Both the position numbers and the translations under genes were made by a program. Below are positions 9,584 through 18,180 of a stretch of 64,000 nucleotides of DNA, piece by piece. Under the pieces are notes generated by a model that was not told where the DNA came from, did no database searches, and saw only the letters and a list, made by a program, of their open reading frames with translations. Origin of the DNA: Sphingomonas sp. HMP6 (GTDB lineage Bacteria > Pseudomonadota > Alphaproteobacteria > Sphingomonadales > Sphingomonadaceae); NCBI RefSeq assembly GCF_013374095.1, contig NZ_AP022672.1, forward strand, positions 1,177,501 to 1,241,500, written 5' to 3'. Numbering within the stretch: position 1 is the first letter of the stretch; each line of letters opens with the position of its first letter.

Positions 9584-10339
9584 GTGCGCACCATCAATTA
9601 TTACCGTGTCTCCACTGCCAAGCAGGGGCGGAGCGGCTTGGGTGAAGCAGCACAGCGTGCCGCAATCGAGGCGTTTTGTGCAGAACGCGGATGCGAACAG
9701 GTTGCCGAGTACGTCGAGGTTGAAAGCGGAAAGCGGGATGACCGACCGGAGCTTATCAAGGCGTTGCAGCATGCGAAGGTCACCGGGGCGACACTCATCA
9801 TCGCCAAGCTCGACCGCCTTAGCCGCAACCTCGCGTTCCTCGCCACTCTACAGGACGCTGGCACCAAGTTCATCGCGGCGGACATGCCGGAGGCCAATGA
9901 GGTCACCATTCACATCATGGCGGTAATCGCACAGGCGGAGCGGAAAGCAATTAGCCGCCGCACGAAGGAAGCACTTGCCGCTGCCAAAGCCCGAGGCACC
10001 AAGTTGGGCAATCCCGATGGTGCAGCAGCCTTTGGGGGAAGCCGTAAGATGCGGGCAGAACGTCCACAGCAGGCTAACCGGGCTGCACAGATCGCGGCAC
10101 GCTCGGGCGGCAACGTCGCTGCGGTCGAAGCGATCAAGGCGAAGTCAGCAGCATTCGCAGCCGATGTTGCTCCTATCGTCGCTGCGATACGTGCCGATGG
10201 GCATAGTAGCTTGAGAGCCATTGCCGCCGAACTAAACGCTCGCGGGATCATGACCGCACGCGGGGGCAAATGGGGTCCTCAGTCCGTGAGCGATATAATT
10301 GGCGCTGGCCAGATCGCGGGGCACAACCACGCCGCCTGA
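9584..10339 (+). CDS. Serine recombinase (resolvase/invertase family)
   Basis: Small serine recombinase, about 251 aa. The nucleophile is the Ser in YYRVSTAKQ near the N-terminus; GLGEAAQRAAIEAFC, IIAKLDRLSRNLAFL, and the long helix around EAKRALAEAK-type sequence (ISRRTKEALAAAKARGTKLG) follow in family order. The C-terminus (LRAIAAELNARGIMTARGG.WGPQSVSDII) is the helix-turn-helix recombinase tail. GTG at 9584 is chosen because GGAG lies 8 nt upstream; an ATG at 9554 would add 10 residues. It may serve inversion or resolution of the island. No inverted target sites were recognised next to it. Confidence 0.88.
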   Translation: MRTINYYRVSTAKQGRSGLGEAAQRAAIEAFCAERGCEQVAEYVEVESGKRDDRPELIKALQHAKVTGATLIIAKLDRLSRNLAFLATLQDAGTKFIAADMPEANEVTIHIMAVIAQAERKAISRRTKEALAAAKARGTKLGNPDGAAAFGGSRKMRAERPQQANRAAQIAARSGGNVAAVEAIKAKSAAFAADVAPIVAAIRADGHSSLRAIAAELNARGIMTARGGKWGPQSVSDIIGAGQIAGHNHAA

Positions 10340-10919
10340 GGCCGCAACTGCGCTGCCTGAAAGGCCGAAGACGCGATGATGCCCGGATCGCCACCAATGC
10401 GCTCACGGGGCTTGTGCCGGGGCTGGCGGGCATGCGGACTCCACGAGAGTGCCCCGGGGATGCCGCGCGGGGCCGCAGGGACCACCGGGCACGTTCTGAT
10501 ACCGTCTCCCACAGGGAAACAGGCGTAGTCCGTTCAGGATCGCATCAGGGCTGCGCGATAAAACCGAACCATGCCCGATCTAACTGCGACACTAACGGGG
10601 TTGAGCAAGTAGAATGCAGTTTCGCCAACCCTTCTGGCAAGGCCGGTTACATTAAACGCATATCTATTTGTGGACCGAAGGCGGGATGAGCCCATCTATA
10701 CCTTCGATCGGGATACCCAAGTAGAATATGAACTAGGAAACCATAATAGGAAGCCTAGGTAGCGAACTCGTGACACCGACCCACTATAATCAGCCGGACA
10801 CCCAAATAAGCACAAGGCGGTGCCGATAAATCACTCCGTCTGAGAGCCATCTCTATCCATCTTTGGGACTCAATATAACCGTCCGTCAATCGTTCAACCA
10901 ATGTCAACCCGGAGAAATA
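10340..10919. other. Gene-poor stretch inside the island
   Basis: About 580 bp after the serine recombinase with no convincing gene in any frame; the open frames crossing it have no protein-like composition. The second half is visibly A+T richer. It ends in GGAGA, the ribosome site of the next gene, so the last part is probably promoter and leader DNA. No tRNA, hairpin terminator or repeat was recognised. Confidence 0.5.
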
Positions 10920-11177
10920 ATGCCGACTCTTACCGTGACGACCGATCTTATCGAAAGCCAGCAGGCCGCAACTTACTTCACCAATGCCGACAGACGCGTG
11001 ATGATCGGCCTCAGGGCTACACTCGAAATGCTGCGGCTTCCTGTCCCTGAATATGCTCGCCGGAAGGCAACTGGGGTTACCCCGGCGAAAGCTGCCCTAG
11101 AGGCGTATAACCGGGACAATCCCCCGACACCCTCAACCGTGCTGGCAGATCGCAAACCCAATTCAGCCACAGCCTGA
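10920..11177 (+). CDS. Hypothetical protein, first gene of the island operon
   Basis: An 85-aa protein starting at an ATG with GGAGA 4-8 nt upstream; an upstream ATG at 10863 lacks such a site. It is soluble and mostly helical in composition (SQQAATYFTNADRRVMIGLRAT), with a Pro/Ser-rich tail. No family recognised. It heads a run of same-strand genes: the next begins ~47 bp later, and the following pairs overlap by 4 bases, pointing to one transcript. Confidence 0.6.
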   Translation: MPTLTVTTDLIESQQAATYFTNADRRVMIGLRATLEMLRLPVPEYARRKATGVTPAKAALEAYNRDNPPTPSTVLADRKPNSATA

Positions 11178-11224
11178 CAGCCCTACCGGCTTAACCGCAT
11201 TCCCATCTGAAAAGGACTGACGAG

Positions 11225-11752
11225 ATAACTACCTTACGCGATACCCCAAACGACCTACGCCGTAATGCTGCGGAAATTGAGCAAGCCCGGTCTGATATTA
11301 CCCAGCTAGAGCGCCTCACTAATGCCCGTGCCCGCCTGATCGAACTCCTTGCTGAGCATGACCGGCTGACACGGAAACATCAATCCGAGGTCGCCGCACG
11401 GGCCAAACTCGATGCCAATGCTCGGTTTACCGGCCTGTCCGGCATCGTCGTCGTTGATAAAACACCAGATGAGCAAGCGCTTCGGTCTAGCTATGAGATC
11501 ACCTATATCGCTCTCACCTATGACATGTTTTCGAACAAGTCCTTGCCTGCATCGAACACCATTGTCGGCTTTGACAGCCTGCCGTCGAACGTGCTGGCGT
11601 ACCTTATCGAGCGTCATCCGGACCAGATTCCCGACAAGATCATGCGGCTTGCGCCTAACCCTGCCGATGCCTTCAATCGGTTCTTTGTGGGCTTAGCTCG
11701 TGGTCACCTGACCGCATCCAATCATGACGTTTCCCCGGTGCGTGGAGCATGA
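11225..11752 (+). CDS. Hypothetical coiled-coil protein with apparent ATA start
   Basis: The frame is open for 175 codons, but its first ATG is at 11525, in mid-protein. AAAGGA at 11211-11216 is a good ribosome site, and the codon 8 nt beyond it is ATA, after which the sequence reads TTLRDTPNDLRRNAAEIEQA. The likely reading is an ATA start, or an ATG lost by a single base change. Residues ~10-65 are a charged heptad-like helix (RSDITQLERLTNARARLIELL), probably coiled coil, followed by a globular part. The stop overlaps the next gene (ATGA). Family unknown. Confidence 0.5.
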   Translation: MTTLRDTPNDLRRNAAEIEQARSDITQLERLTNARARLIELLAEHDRLTRKHQSEVAARAKLDANARFTGLSGIVVVDKTPDEQALRSSYEITYIALTYDMFSNKSLPASNTIVGFDSLPSNVLAYLIERHPDQIPDKIMRLAPNPADAFNRFFVGLARGHLTASNHDVSPVRGA

Positions 11753-12319
11753 GCAACAGGACGTTGGCGGGGCTACGCCGAACGGCCCCGGTAGAAGACC
11801 GGTATTCCCCGGTTTTCTCTCAGCGGGCTAATCAGATGCAGCGTCCCAGCCACACCCGCTACATCACCGTGAAACTACGCCCTCAGTCGCTCGACGAGTT
11901 ACGGACTGTGTGCGGGCAATACGGGGATGCGGCGGTACGTGAAGCATCTTGGGGTGCCGTGTCTGGGTTCCTGATGGGCATGTCCCCGGAAGTGCAACTT
12001 TCGAACAGCGTGGCGGTCGCCGTTGGGGCAATCAATTTGTGTCGCAATGCTGATCGCGCTCGGGGTTACCCCAGTCTGTCTGGCAAGCCACAGCCAAACG
12101 AACTGCCTAGCCTTTCGCCGGAATTGCAGGCGGAGGCAGTGCGGGTAGCCAACGAAACGGTCGAGGATTGGAAGCAGGTGGGAAGCCCTCACCTGCTGAT
12201 TCCGACGAAGTCGCCCCCCGTTTCCGAGATGATCGCGCCCCCTGATTCCGAGATGATGTCGCCCCCCGGAAGCGGGGCCTTGTCGGCAATGATCGTTGTT
12301 GTTTCGTTCGGTGCTTACG

Positions 12320-13060
12320 TCAAGCGATCTGGCTGGTTTTCGCACGCCGCATGCTATCGCCATCGAGGTCGAGCCGATGGGCGTTGTGGACGAGGCGATC
12401 GAGGATCGCGTCGGCATAGGTCGGATCCGCGATCACCTGATGCCAACTGGCGATGGGCAGCTGGCTGGTAACGATCGTCGAGCGCCGCCCGTAGCGTTCT
12501 TCGAGGATCTCGAGCAGATCGTGGCGCGCGAGTGCGTCGAGCGGCTCCAGGCCCCAGTCGTCGAGGATGAGTAGCTGCACGCCGCCGAGCTTTCGCAGCA
12601 AGCGTTCGTGACGACCATCCCCGCGGGCAAGCGCGAGGCTGGTGAACAGCTTGGGGACGCGCTGATAGAGCACCGAGCGATCGTCGCGGCAGGCCTTGTG
12701 ACCAAGCGCGCAGGCAAGCCAGCTCTTACCGACCCCGGTGGGTCCGGTGATGACCAGATTGTCGTGGGCGGCGATCCAGTCGCCGACCACGAGCTTCACG
12801 ACCAGCGCGCGGTCGAGCCCGCGGGGTTTGCGATAATCGATGTCCTCGGGCGAGGCCTGATGGCGCAGCTTGGCGAACCGCAGCCTGGCGGCAAGCTTGC
12901 GATCGTGACGGACGCCCCATTCGCGATCGAGGAGGAGTGCCAGCCATTCGGGATGGGTAAGCCGATCCGCTTCGGCATTGGTGGCAAGTTCGTCGAACGC
13001 CCTGGCCATACCGGCCAGGCCCATTTCGTTCAGCCGATCAAGCGTCGGATGTGCGAGCAT
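12320..13060 (-). CDS. istB: IS21-family helper ATPase IstB
   Basis: A 246-aa AAA+ ATPase, the transposition helper of IS21 elements. Walker A is GPTGVGKSW, Walker B LLILDDWGLEPL. The C-terminus has TIVTSQLPIASWHQVI and LDRLVHNAHRLDLDGDSMR. ATG at 13060 is preceded by AAAGGAACACGACG; longer upstream frames overlap istA and are not protein-like. It lies directly downstream of istA. Confidence 0.92.
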   Translation of the reverse strand: MLAHPTLDRLNEMGLAGMARAFDELATNAEADRLTHPEWLALLLDREWGVRHDRKLAARLRFAKLRHQASPEDIDYRKPRGLDRALVVKLVVGDWIAAHDNLVITGPTGVGKSWLACALGHKACRDDRSVLYQRVPKLFTSLALARGDGRHERLLRKLGGVQLLILDDWGLEPLDALARHDLLEILEERYGRRSTIVTSQLPIASWHQVIADPTYADAILDRLVHNAHRLDLDGDSMRRAKTSQIA

Positions 13061-13073
13061 CGTCGTGTTCCTT

Positions 13074-14624
13074 TCAGTGATAATAGCGTGAGCCCCGGAT
13101 GTTGGGATGATCGACCGGCGGGCTCTCAACCGGAGGCGATGACGGGATCTGGTCGAGGTTCTTGTCGAGGATCGATCTGACCGAGCCGTAGGTGAGCGCA
13201 CCGATATCGAGCGCGCGCGAACAAGCCGCTTCGATCCGCTTGGCACCGAAGCTGCGCGTCATGCGCATGATGCCCATACAGGCCCGGAAGCCCTGCTCGG
13301 GATGGCGCCGTTCAACGAGGATCTTCTCGCACAGCAATGCCGTACATGGCCCGATCGCGGTCGCATCGCGCGCGATCCGCTCTACTGTCCAGTCGGCAAA
13401 GCGCCGGTGCGACGAGGGCATATGCTCCGGGATCGTGGTATGGCGGCCATTGCCCGAGCCGCGCATGTGCGCGGCGATCCGCTCGCCCTTGTGGAACAGC
13501 TCGATGGTCGCCGCGGTGATCCGCGCTTCGATCGGCTCGCGTGCGAAGCGGTATGGGACGGAGTAATAATGCCGCTCGATCTCGACGTGATAATCGAGTC
13601 CTGCGCGCCTGCGCCGCCATTCGGCGTAGACATAGGGCTCGGCTGGCAGCGGCTTCAGCGCGGGCCGGTCGATCTCTTCGAACAACTGACGACGCGTCTG
13701 CCCAACCCGGCGCAGCACGCGCCGATCGTTCAACTCGGCAAGCAACCCGGCGATCGCGGCGTTCAGTTCGGCCAGGCTGTAGAAGATCCGACGCCGAAGG
13801 CGTCCGAACAGCCAGCGCTCGACGATCAGCACGGCAGCTTCGACCTTTGCCTTATCGCGCGGGCGGCGCGGCCGCGTCGGCAGCACCGTGCTGTAGTAAT
13901 GCGCCGCCATCTCGGCATAGCTGCGGTTGACCTGCGGATCGTAAAGACAAGCCTTGATCACCGCGACCTTCGCATTGTCGGGCACGAACAGCGCCGGCGC
14001 ACCGCCGAACATTGCGAGCGCGCGCGTGTGCGCCGCCAGCCAGTCGGGCAGCGTCTCGGTCCAGCTTCCCTCGGCATAGGTCAGGCTGGACGCCCCCAGC
14101 ACCGCCACGAAGATATGCGCGTCACGCACTTCGCCCGTCAGTCGGTCGATCACCACCGCGATCTTGTCGCCCGCATAATCGACGAACAGCTTGTCACCCG
14201 GCGCATGGTTCTGACGCATCGTAACCGGCAGCTTCATCGCCCAGCCGCGATACAGGTCGCAGAATCGGCTGTAGCGATAGCCGGTCGGATGCTCGGCGAT
14301 ATACTCGTCCCACAACACCTGCAGCGTGACATGCTTGCGCTTCAGCTCGCGATGAACTTGCGCCCAGTCGGGTTCGGGACAGCGGCGGTGGCCGGTCTTC
14401 TTGCCCGCATCGCGGTAGAGTGATGCCTCCAGCGCAGCATCGCCGAGCGTCTCGTCCAGCGGCCATCTCAGTCCCGCATCCGCGACACGCTTCAAGGTCG
14501 CCCGCACCGTCGAGGGCACCGCACCCACGCGCAGCGATATCGCCTTGTATCCCAGCTCCTGTTCGAACCGGTATCTCATCATCTCGCGGACACGTCGCAT
14601 ACTCACCCTTCCCGCCGGCATCAT
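13074..14624 (-). CDS. istA: IS21-family transposase IstA
   Basis: A 516-aa DDE transposase. The N-terminal helix-turn-helix lies in GYKAISLRVGAVPSTVRATL. The catalytic core has D in LFVDYAGDK, D in FVPDNAKVAV and E in KAKVEAAVLIVERW, in family order. The C-terminal part has the beta-barrel segment RAGLDYHVEIERHYYSVPY. An alternative start (MRRVREMMRYRF) lies 8 codons downstream of the first ATG. It is apparently intact. Confidence 0.93.
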   Translation of the reverse strand: MMPAGRVSMRRVREMMRYRFEQELGYKAISLRVGAVPSTVRATLKRVADAGLRWPLDETLGDAALEASLYRDAGKKTGHRRCPEPDWAQVHRELKRKHVTLQVLWDEYIAEHPTGYRYSRFCDLYRGWAMKLPVTMRQNHAPGDKLFVDYAGDKIAVVIDRLTGEVRDAHIFVAVLGASSLTYAEGSWTETLPDWLAAHTRALAMFGGAPALFVPDNAKVAVIKACLYDPQVNRSYAEMAAHYYSTVLPTRPRRPRDKAKVEAAVLIVERWLFGRLRRRIFYSLAELNAAIAGLLAELNDRRVLRRVGQTRRQLFEEIDRPALKPLPAEPYVYAEWRRRRAGLDYHVEIERHYYSVPYRFAREPIEARITAATIELFHKGERIAAHMRGSGNGRHTTIPEHMPSSHRRFADWTVERIARDATAIGPCTALLCEKILVERRHPEQGFRACMGIMRMTRSFGAKRIEAACSRALDIGALTYGSVRSILDKNLDQIPSSPPVESPPVDHPNIRGSRYYH

Positions 14625-14695
14625 TCACTCCTTCGGACAGACCCAAAGGAGCGACGATAACCCTGCCGGCGATCCCGGTCCGACCCACCCCGCAA

Positions 14696-14793
14696 GGGGG
14701 CGACATCATCTCGGAATCCGGGGGCGACTATTTCTCGGAATCCGGGGGCGGCATTATTTCGGAATGAGGGGGCGGCTTGCCTCGGAATCAGCA
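14696..14793. repeat. Four tandem ~24-bp repeats at the istA-proximal end of the first IS21 element
   Basis: Units of the form GGGGGCG[A/G]C..n..TCGGAAT begin at 14696, 14720, 14744 and 14768, spaced exactly 24 bp; the last unit runs to the IS terminus. The opposite end has three inverted counterparts (TTCCGA at 12200, 12222 and 12246). These are probably transposase binding sites. Confidence 0.85.
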
Positions 14794-14879
14794 CCTCACC
14801 TGTTGCGCGCTATCGCCAGCACCCACGAAACTATCGCCGTATATCGGCGGCGGAATCCCAACCCCGAAGGAACCTCGAT

Positions 14880-15545
14880 TTGACGACAATGACGACGAAG
14901 GAGCGCGCTCAGGTGAACGCCGCCCTGTGTATCATCCACGACAACGGACTTAATGCCAGCGCCATCACACAGGCAGCTACCGTCAATATCGCGAGGGGCC
15001 TAGCGCCCGGTGCCGCCTACGGCTTGGCGCTAAACGCCTTCGCAGGGCAACACGCCGATCTAGCGCCGATGCTGTCAAAGGTTACCCGGTTGATCGGCGC
15101 AAGCTCCCCGGAATCCATCGTTACCTATGACCGCGCCCTGACCGAGTACATCGCCACCGGCAATGATGCCGCCATGAACGCCTTAGCCCCGATGATCGCA
15201 GCGGACAGCATGGCGCTCGCTATCCGCGCCGGGGAAATGAAGGCAGGCGACACGGGAGAGGCAGCACTGGGGGCCGTCCCTAGCCCTGCCATGCAGCAAG
15301 CGTTTTCTGATGTCAGCACTACCCCTGAGGAACCTTCCCCGACCGACTCCAATGGGTATCAGCTATCGGCGGTTGCCGGTGCAGGCATGGTTGCAGCAAA
15401 GGCTAATCTTGCGCCTGCCCACTACAGCGGATTTGCCCCCGACGTGTCCGCATTCAACGGCCTTACACTTGAGGCAATGCGGGAAGCGGCACGGGTATCA
15501 GCCGCCGGGCATTCATCCGTGACCCCGGACAGCGGTAGCATCTAG
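14880..15545 (+). CDS. Hypothetical protein, last gene of the island operon
   Basis: A 221-aa, Ala-rich soluble protein. TTG at 14880 is the likely start: AAGGAA lies 7 nt upstream and the codon overlaps the stop of the interrupted upstream gene. ATG at 14889 is an alternative with worse spacing. The first ~130 residues look helical (NAALCIIHDNGLNASAIT, AAYGLALNAFAG). A Pro/Thr/Ser-rich linker (~148-160) and an Ala-rich tail follow. No family recognised. The upstream IS may now separate it from the operon promoter. Confidence 0.6.
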   Translation: MTTMTTKERAQVNAALCIIHDNGLNASAITQAATVNIARGLAPGAAYGLALNAFAGQHADLAPMLSKVTRLIGASSPESIVTYDRALTEYIATGNDAAMNALAPMIAADSMALAIRAGEMKAGDTGEAALGAVPSPAMQQAFSDVSTTPEEPSPTDSNGYQLSAVAGAGMVAAKANLAPAHYSGFAPDVSAFNGLTLEAMREAARVSAAGHSSVTPDSGSI

Positions 15546-15765
15546 GGAAAAGCGGACAGGCAGGAAACGCCCAAAGTCGGTCGTTCCCACGTTGCTCAGG
15601 TTCCCCTTGGGAGATATCGTGCTCGAGTGTTCGATGATCCAGACGAAGAGGCGGATCTGGATGCGGCGGTGACAAAGCAGGCCATCGGAACGCCGGCGGT
15701 GTGCTGAGCGTGGCGGAGTAAAATCCGGCCGTTGGTAAGGTTGCTTCTTTTGGGAGCGGCCGGGG

Positions 15766-17253
15766 ATGTTTGCCGTGGAGAGCTATGCCGCCGTTCGGCG
15801 CTTCGTGTTCGTTGAGGGTCACAGCCGTCGGGAGGCAGCGCGGGTGTTCGGGCTGAACCGGGAGACGGTGGCCAAGATGTGCCGGTTCTCACTGCCGCCG
15901 GGATATACGCGCAAGGAGCCTGCAGCGAAGCCGAAGCTGGGGCCGCTGCTGCCGGTGATCGATGCGATCCTGGAAGCGGACCAGACAGCGCCGGTGAAGC
16001 AGCGGCATACGGCCAAGCGGATCTTCGAACGACTGCGCGACGAGCATGGCTTTGCCGGCGGATATACCGTGGTGAAGGACCATGTTCGGCTCTGCCGGGC
16101 ACGAGGGCGCGAGACGTTCGTGCCGCTGTCACACCCGCCGGGTCATGCGCAGGTGGATTTTGGCGAGGCGGTCGGCGTGATCGGCGGCGTGCGTCAGAAG
16201 ATCCACTTTATGTGCATGGACCTGCCGCAGTCGGATGCCTGCTTTGTGAAGGCCTATCCGCGCGAGACGACGGAGGCGTTCCTCGACGGGCATGTGTCGG
16301 CGTTCGCGTTCTTCGGCGGCGTGCCGCTGTCGATCCTGTACGACAACACGACGATCGCGGTGGCGAAGATCCTGGGCGACGGGAAGCGTGAACGCACGCG
16401 GGCCTTCACCGAGCTGTGCAGCCACTATCTGTTCCGCGATCGCTTCGCACGGCCGGCCAAGGGCAACGACAAGGGCAAGGTCGAAGGGCTGGTCAAGTTC
16501 TCGCGCGCCAACTTCATGGTGCCGGTCCCGCACGCTGCCAGCTTCGACGATCTGAACGCCATGTTGGAAGAGCGCTGCCGCGCTCGACAGCGCGATCGTG
16601 CCGGCCGCCATGCCGAGACGATCAGCGAGCGGCTGGTGGCCGATCGCACAGCGCTGCGGGCGCTGCCAGCGGTGCCGTTGGAGCCCTGCGAGAAGCGCAG
16701 CGGGCGGGTCTCGTCGATGGCGCTCGTGCGCTATCGGACCAACGACTACTCGGTGCCGACCGCCTACGGCTTCCAGGACGTGGTGGTGAAGGGCTTCGTC
16801 GCCGAGGTCGTGATCCTGTGCGGCGGCAAGGAGATCGCTCGCCACCAGCGGTGCTATGGCGAAGGCGTGTTCGTCGCCGACCCGCTCCACTATCTGGCGC
16901 TGATCGAAACCAAGCCCGGCGCGCTCGACCAAGCCGCGGCGTTGCAGGGCTGGGCGTTGCCGGACGTGTTCCAGCACCTGCGACACCTGCTCGAAGCGCG
17001 GATGGGCAACCGGGGCAAGCGTGAGTTTATCCAGGTGCTGCGCCTGCTGGAGGCGCTGCCGCTCGACATCGTCACGGGTGCCGTAACTCACGCGATCCAG
17101 ATCGGCGCGGTCGGGTTCGATGCGATCAAGCTGATCGCGCTGGCGCGCATCGAGCAGCGACCTGCCAGGCTCGACCTGGCGGCGTATCCGCACCTGCCGC
17201 GAACGGCGGTGAAGACGACCTCGGCCGCCGATTATGCGGTGCTGGCGGCATGA
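15766..17253 (+). CDS. istA: IS21-family transposase IstA (second element)
   Basis: A 495-aa DDE transposase. The N-terminal helix-turn-helix is HSRREAARVFGLNRETVAKM. The core has D in GHAQVDFGEAVG, D in SILYDNTTIAV and E in KGNDKGKVEGLVKF. The C-terminal barrel segment is RTNDYSVPTAYGFQDV. It overlaps istB by 4 bases (ATGA). Apparently intact, so this copy may be active. Confidence 0.94.
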   Translation: MFAVESYAAVRRFVFVEGHSRREAARVFGLNRETVAKMCRFSLPPGYTRKEPAAKPKLGPLLPVIDAILEADQTAPVKQRHTAKRIFERLRDEHGFAGGYTVVKDHVRLCRARGRETFVPLSHPPGHAQVDFGEAVGVIGGVRQKIHFMCMDLPQSDACFVKAYPRETTEAFLDGHVSAFAFFGGVPLSILYDNTTIAVAKILGDGKRERTRAFTELCSHYLFRDRFARPAKGNDKGKVEGLVKFSRANFMVPVPHAASFDDLNAMLEERCRARQRDRAGRHAETISERLVADRTALRALPAVPLEPCEKRSGRVSSMALVRYRTNDYSVPTAYGFQDVVVKGFVAEVVILCGGKEIARHQRCYGEGVFVADPLHYLALIETKPGALDQAAALQGWALPDVFQHLRHLLEARMGNRGKREFIQVLRLLEALPLDIVTGAVTHAIQIGAVGFDAIKLIALARIEQRPARLDLAAYPHLPRTAVKTTSAADYAVLAA

Positions 17254-18110
17254 GCGGCGCACCCGATACGATGCCGGTCGGCACGATGAGCGGCACGCCG
17301 CAGGTGCTGCTGGCCCATCACCTCAAGCAGTTGAAGCTGCCCACCGTGCTGCGCGAGTATGACAAGGTGGCCCGCGAGTGCGCGCGCGATGGCACCGACC
17401 ACCCGCGCTATCTGTTGCGGCTTATCGAGCTCGAGTTGATCGATCGCGAACGGCGCACGATCGAGCGGCGCATCCGCGCGGCACGGTTCCCGGCGGTGAA
17501 GAGCTTCGACACGTTCGAGTTTACCGCGATCCCGAGCCTCAACAAGATGCTCGTCCTGGAGCTTGCCCGCTGTGAGTATGTCCTGCGGCGAGAGAACATC
17601 ATCGCGCTGGGCAACAGCGGCACGGGCAAGACGCATGTCGCGCTCGCCCTCGGTCTGGCCGCCTGCCAGAAGGGCTTTACCGTGACGTTCACGACCGCCG
17701 CCGCGCTGGTCAGCCAGCTGCTGGAAGCGCGCGACGAACGGCGCCTGCTGAAGATGCAGCGCGACCTTGCAGCGGTGAAGCTGCTGATCATCGACGAGCT
17801 TGGCTATGTGCCGCTGTCGCCCACGGGCGCCGAGCTGCTGTTCGAGGTGTTCTCCCAAAGGTACGAGCGTGGCTCCACGATCGTCACCTCCAACCTGCCG
17901 TTCGAGGACTGGACCCAGGTGCTCGGCAGCGAGCGGCTCACCGGCGCGCTGCTCGACCGGCTCACTCACCACGTCAGCATCCTGACGATGAACGGCGACA
18001 GCTACCGGCTGAAGCAGTCCGCCGGCCGTCGACGCTCGGCCGCAAGGGCAGAGCAAAACCAGGGCACCGAGATCATCGACCCCGAAACCGGCGAGATCAC
18101 CGACACCTGA
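17250..18110 (+). CDS. istB: IS21-family helper ATPase IstB (second element)
   Basis: A 286-aa AAA+ ATPase. Walker A GNSGTGKTHVALALG, Walker B LLIIDELGYVPLS, sensor stretch GSTIVTSNLPFEDWTQVLG, and the LTHHVSILTMNGDSYRLK tail are all in family order. The first start overlaps the istA stop. ATGs 7 and 12 codons in are possible alternatives. Confidence 0.94.
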   Translation: MSGAPDTMPVGTMSGTPQVLLAHHLKQLKLPTVLREYDKVARECARDGTDHPRYLLRLIELELIDRERRTIERRIRAARFPAVKSFDTFEFTAIPSLNKMLVLELARCEYVLRRENIIALGNSGTGKTHVALALGLAACQKGFTVTFTTAAALVSQLLEARDERRLLKMQRDLAAVKLLIIDELGYVPLSPTGAELLFEVFSQRYERGSTIVTSNLPFEDWTQVLGSERLTGALLDRLTHHVSILTMNGDSYRLKQSAGRRRSAARAEQNQGTEIIDPETGEITDT

Positions 18111-18122
18111 TCGACGACGACA

Positions 18123-18164
18123 ACGATATGAAGAGGGCCCCGATCGGGGCCCTCTTCATATCGT
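18123..18164. repeat. Perfect 42-bp palindrome inside the second IS21 element
   Basis: Each 21-nt arm runs ACGATATGAAGAGGGCCCCG plus A, followed directly by its exact complement with no loop base. It begins 12 bp after the istB stop and lies before the right IS end. No T-run follows on either side, so it may be a hairpin terminator, a protector against read-through, or a protein-binding dyad. Confidence 0.85.
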
Positions 18165-18180
18165 CAGGCCCGCATCAACA

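Larger units (their letters stand above)
12194..14793 (-). mobile_element. IS21-family insertion sequence (first copy)
   Basis: Length 2600 bp, starting TGCTGATTCCGA and ending with its complement TCGGAATCAGCA. It is flanked by the 7-bp direct repeat CCTCACC (12187-12193 and 14794-14800). It carries istA and istB on the minus strand. Both ends carry several copies of a ~24-bp sub-terminal repeat, as expected for IS21. It interrupts an island operon gene. Confidence 0.93.
11749..14883 (+). pseudogene. Island operon gene of unknown function, split by an IS21-family element
   Basis: The 5' part is 11749-12193 and the 3' part 14801-14883. Removing the IS and one copy of the 7-bp duplication CCTCACC rejoins the frame as ...VEDWKQVGSPHLLRAIASTHE and gives a 175-aa protein ending at TGA 14881-14883. 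The start overlaps the preceding stop (ATGA). The restored stop overlaps the TTG start of the next gene, which shows this was one tightly packed operon. As it stands, the 5' frame runs on into IS sequence to 12471. The protein has no motif I recognise; the central part (AAVREASWGAVSGFLMGMSP) is helical. Confidence 0.75.

Noticed and set aside
10270-10689. Open frame of 139 codons behind the serine recombinase
   Set aside because: Begins inside the recombinase gene, has no ribosome site and no protein-like composition.
16129-17262. Open frame of 377 codons opposite the second istA
   Set aside because: Antisense shadow within an intact IS21 transposase gene.
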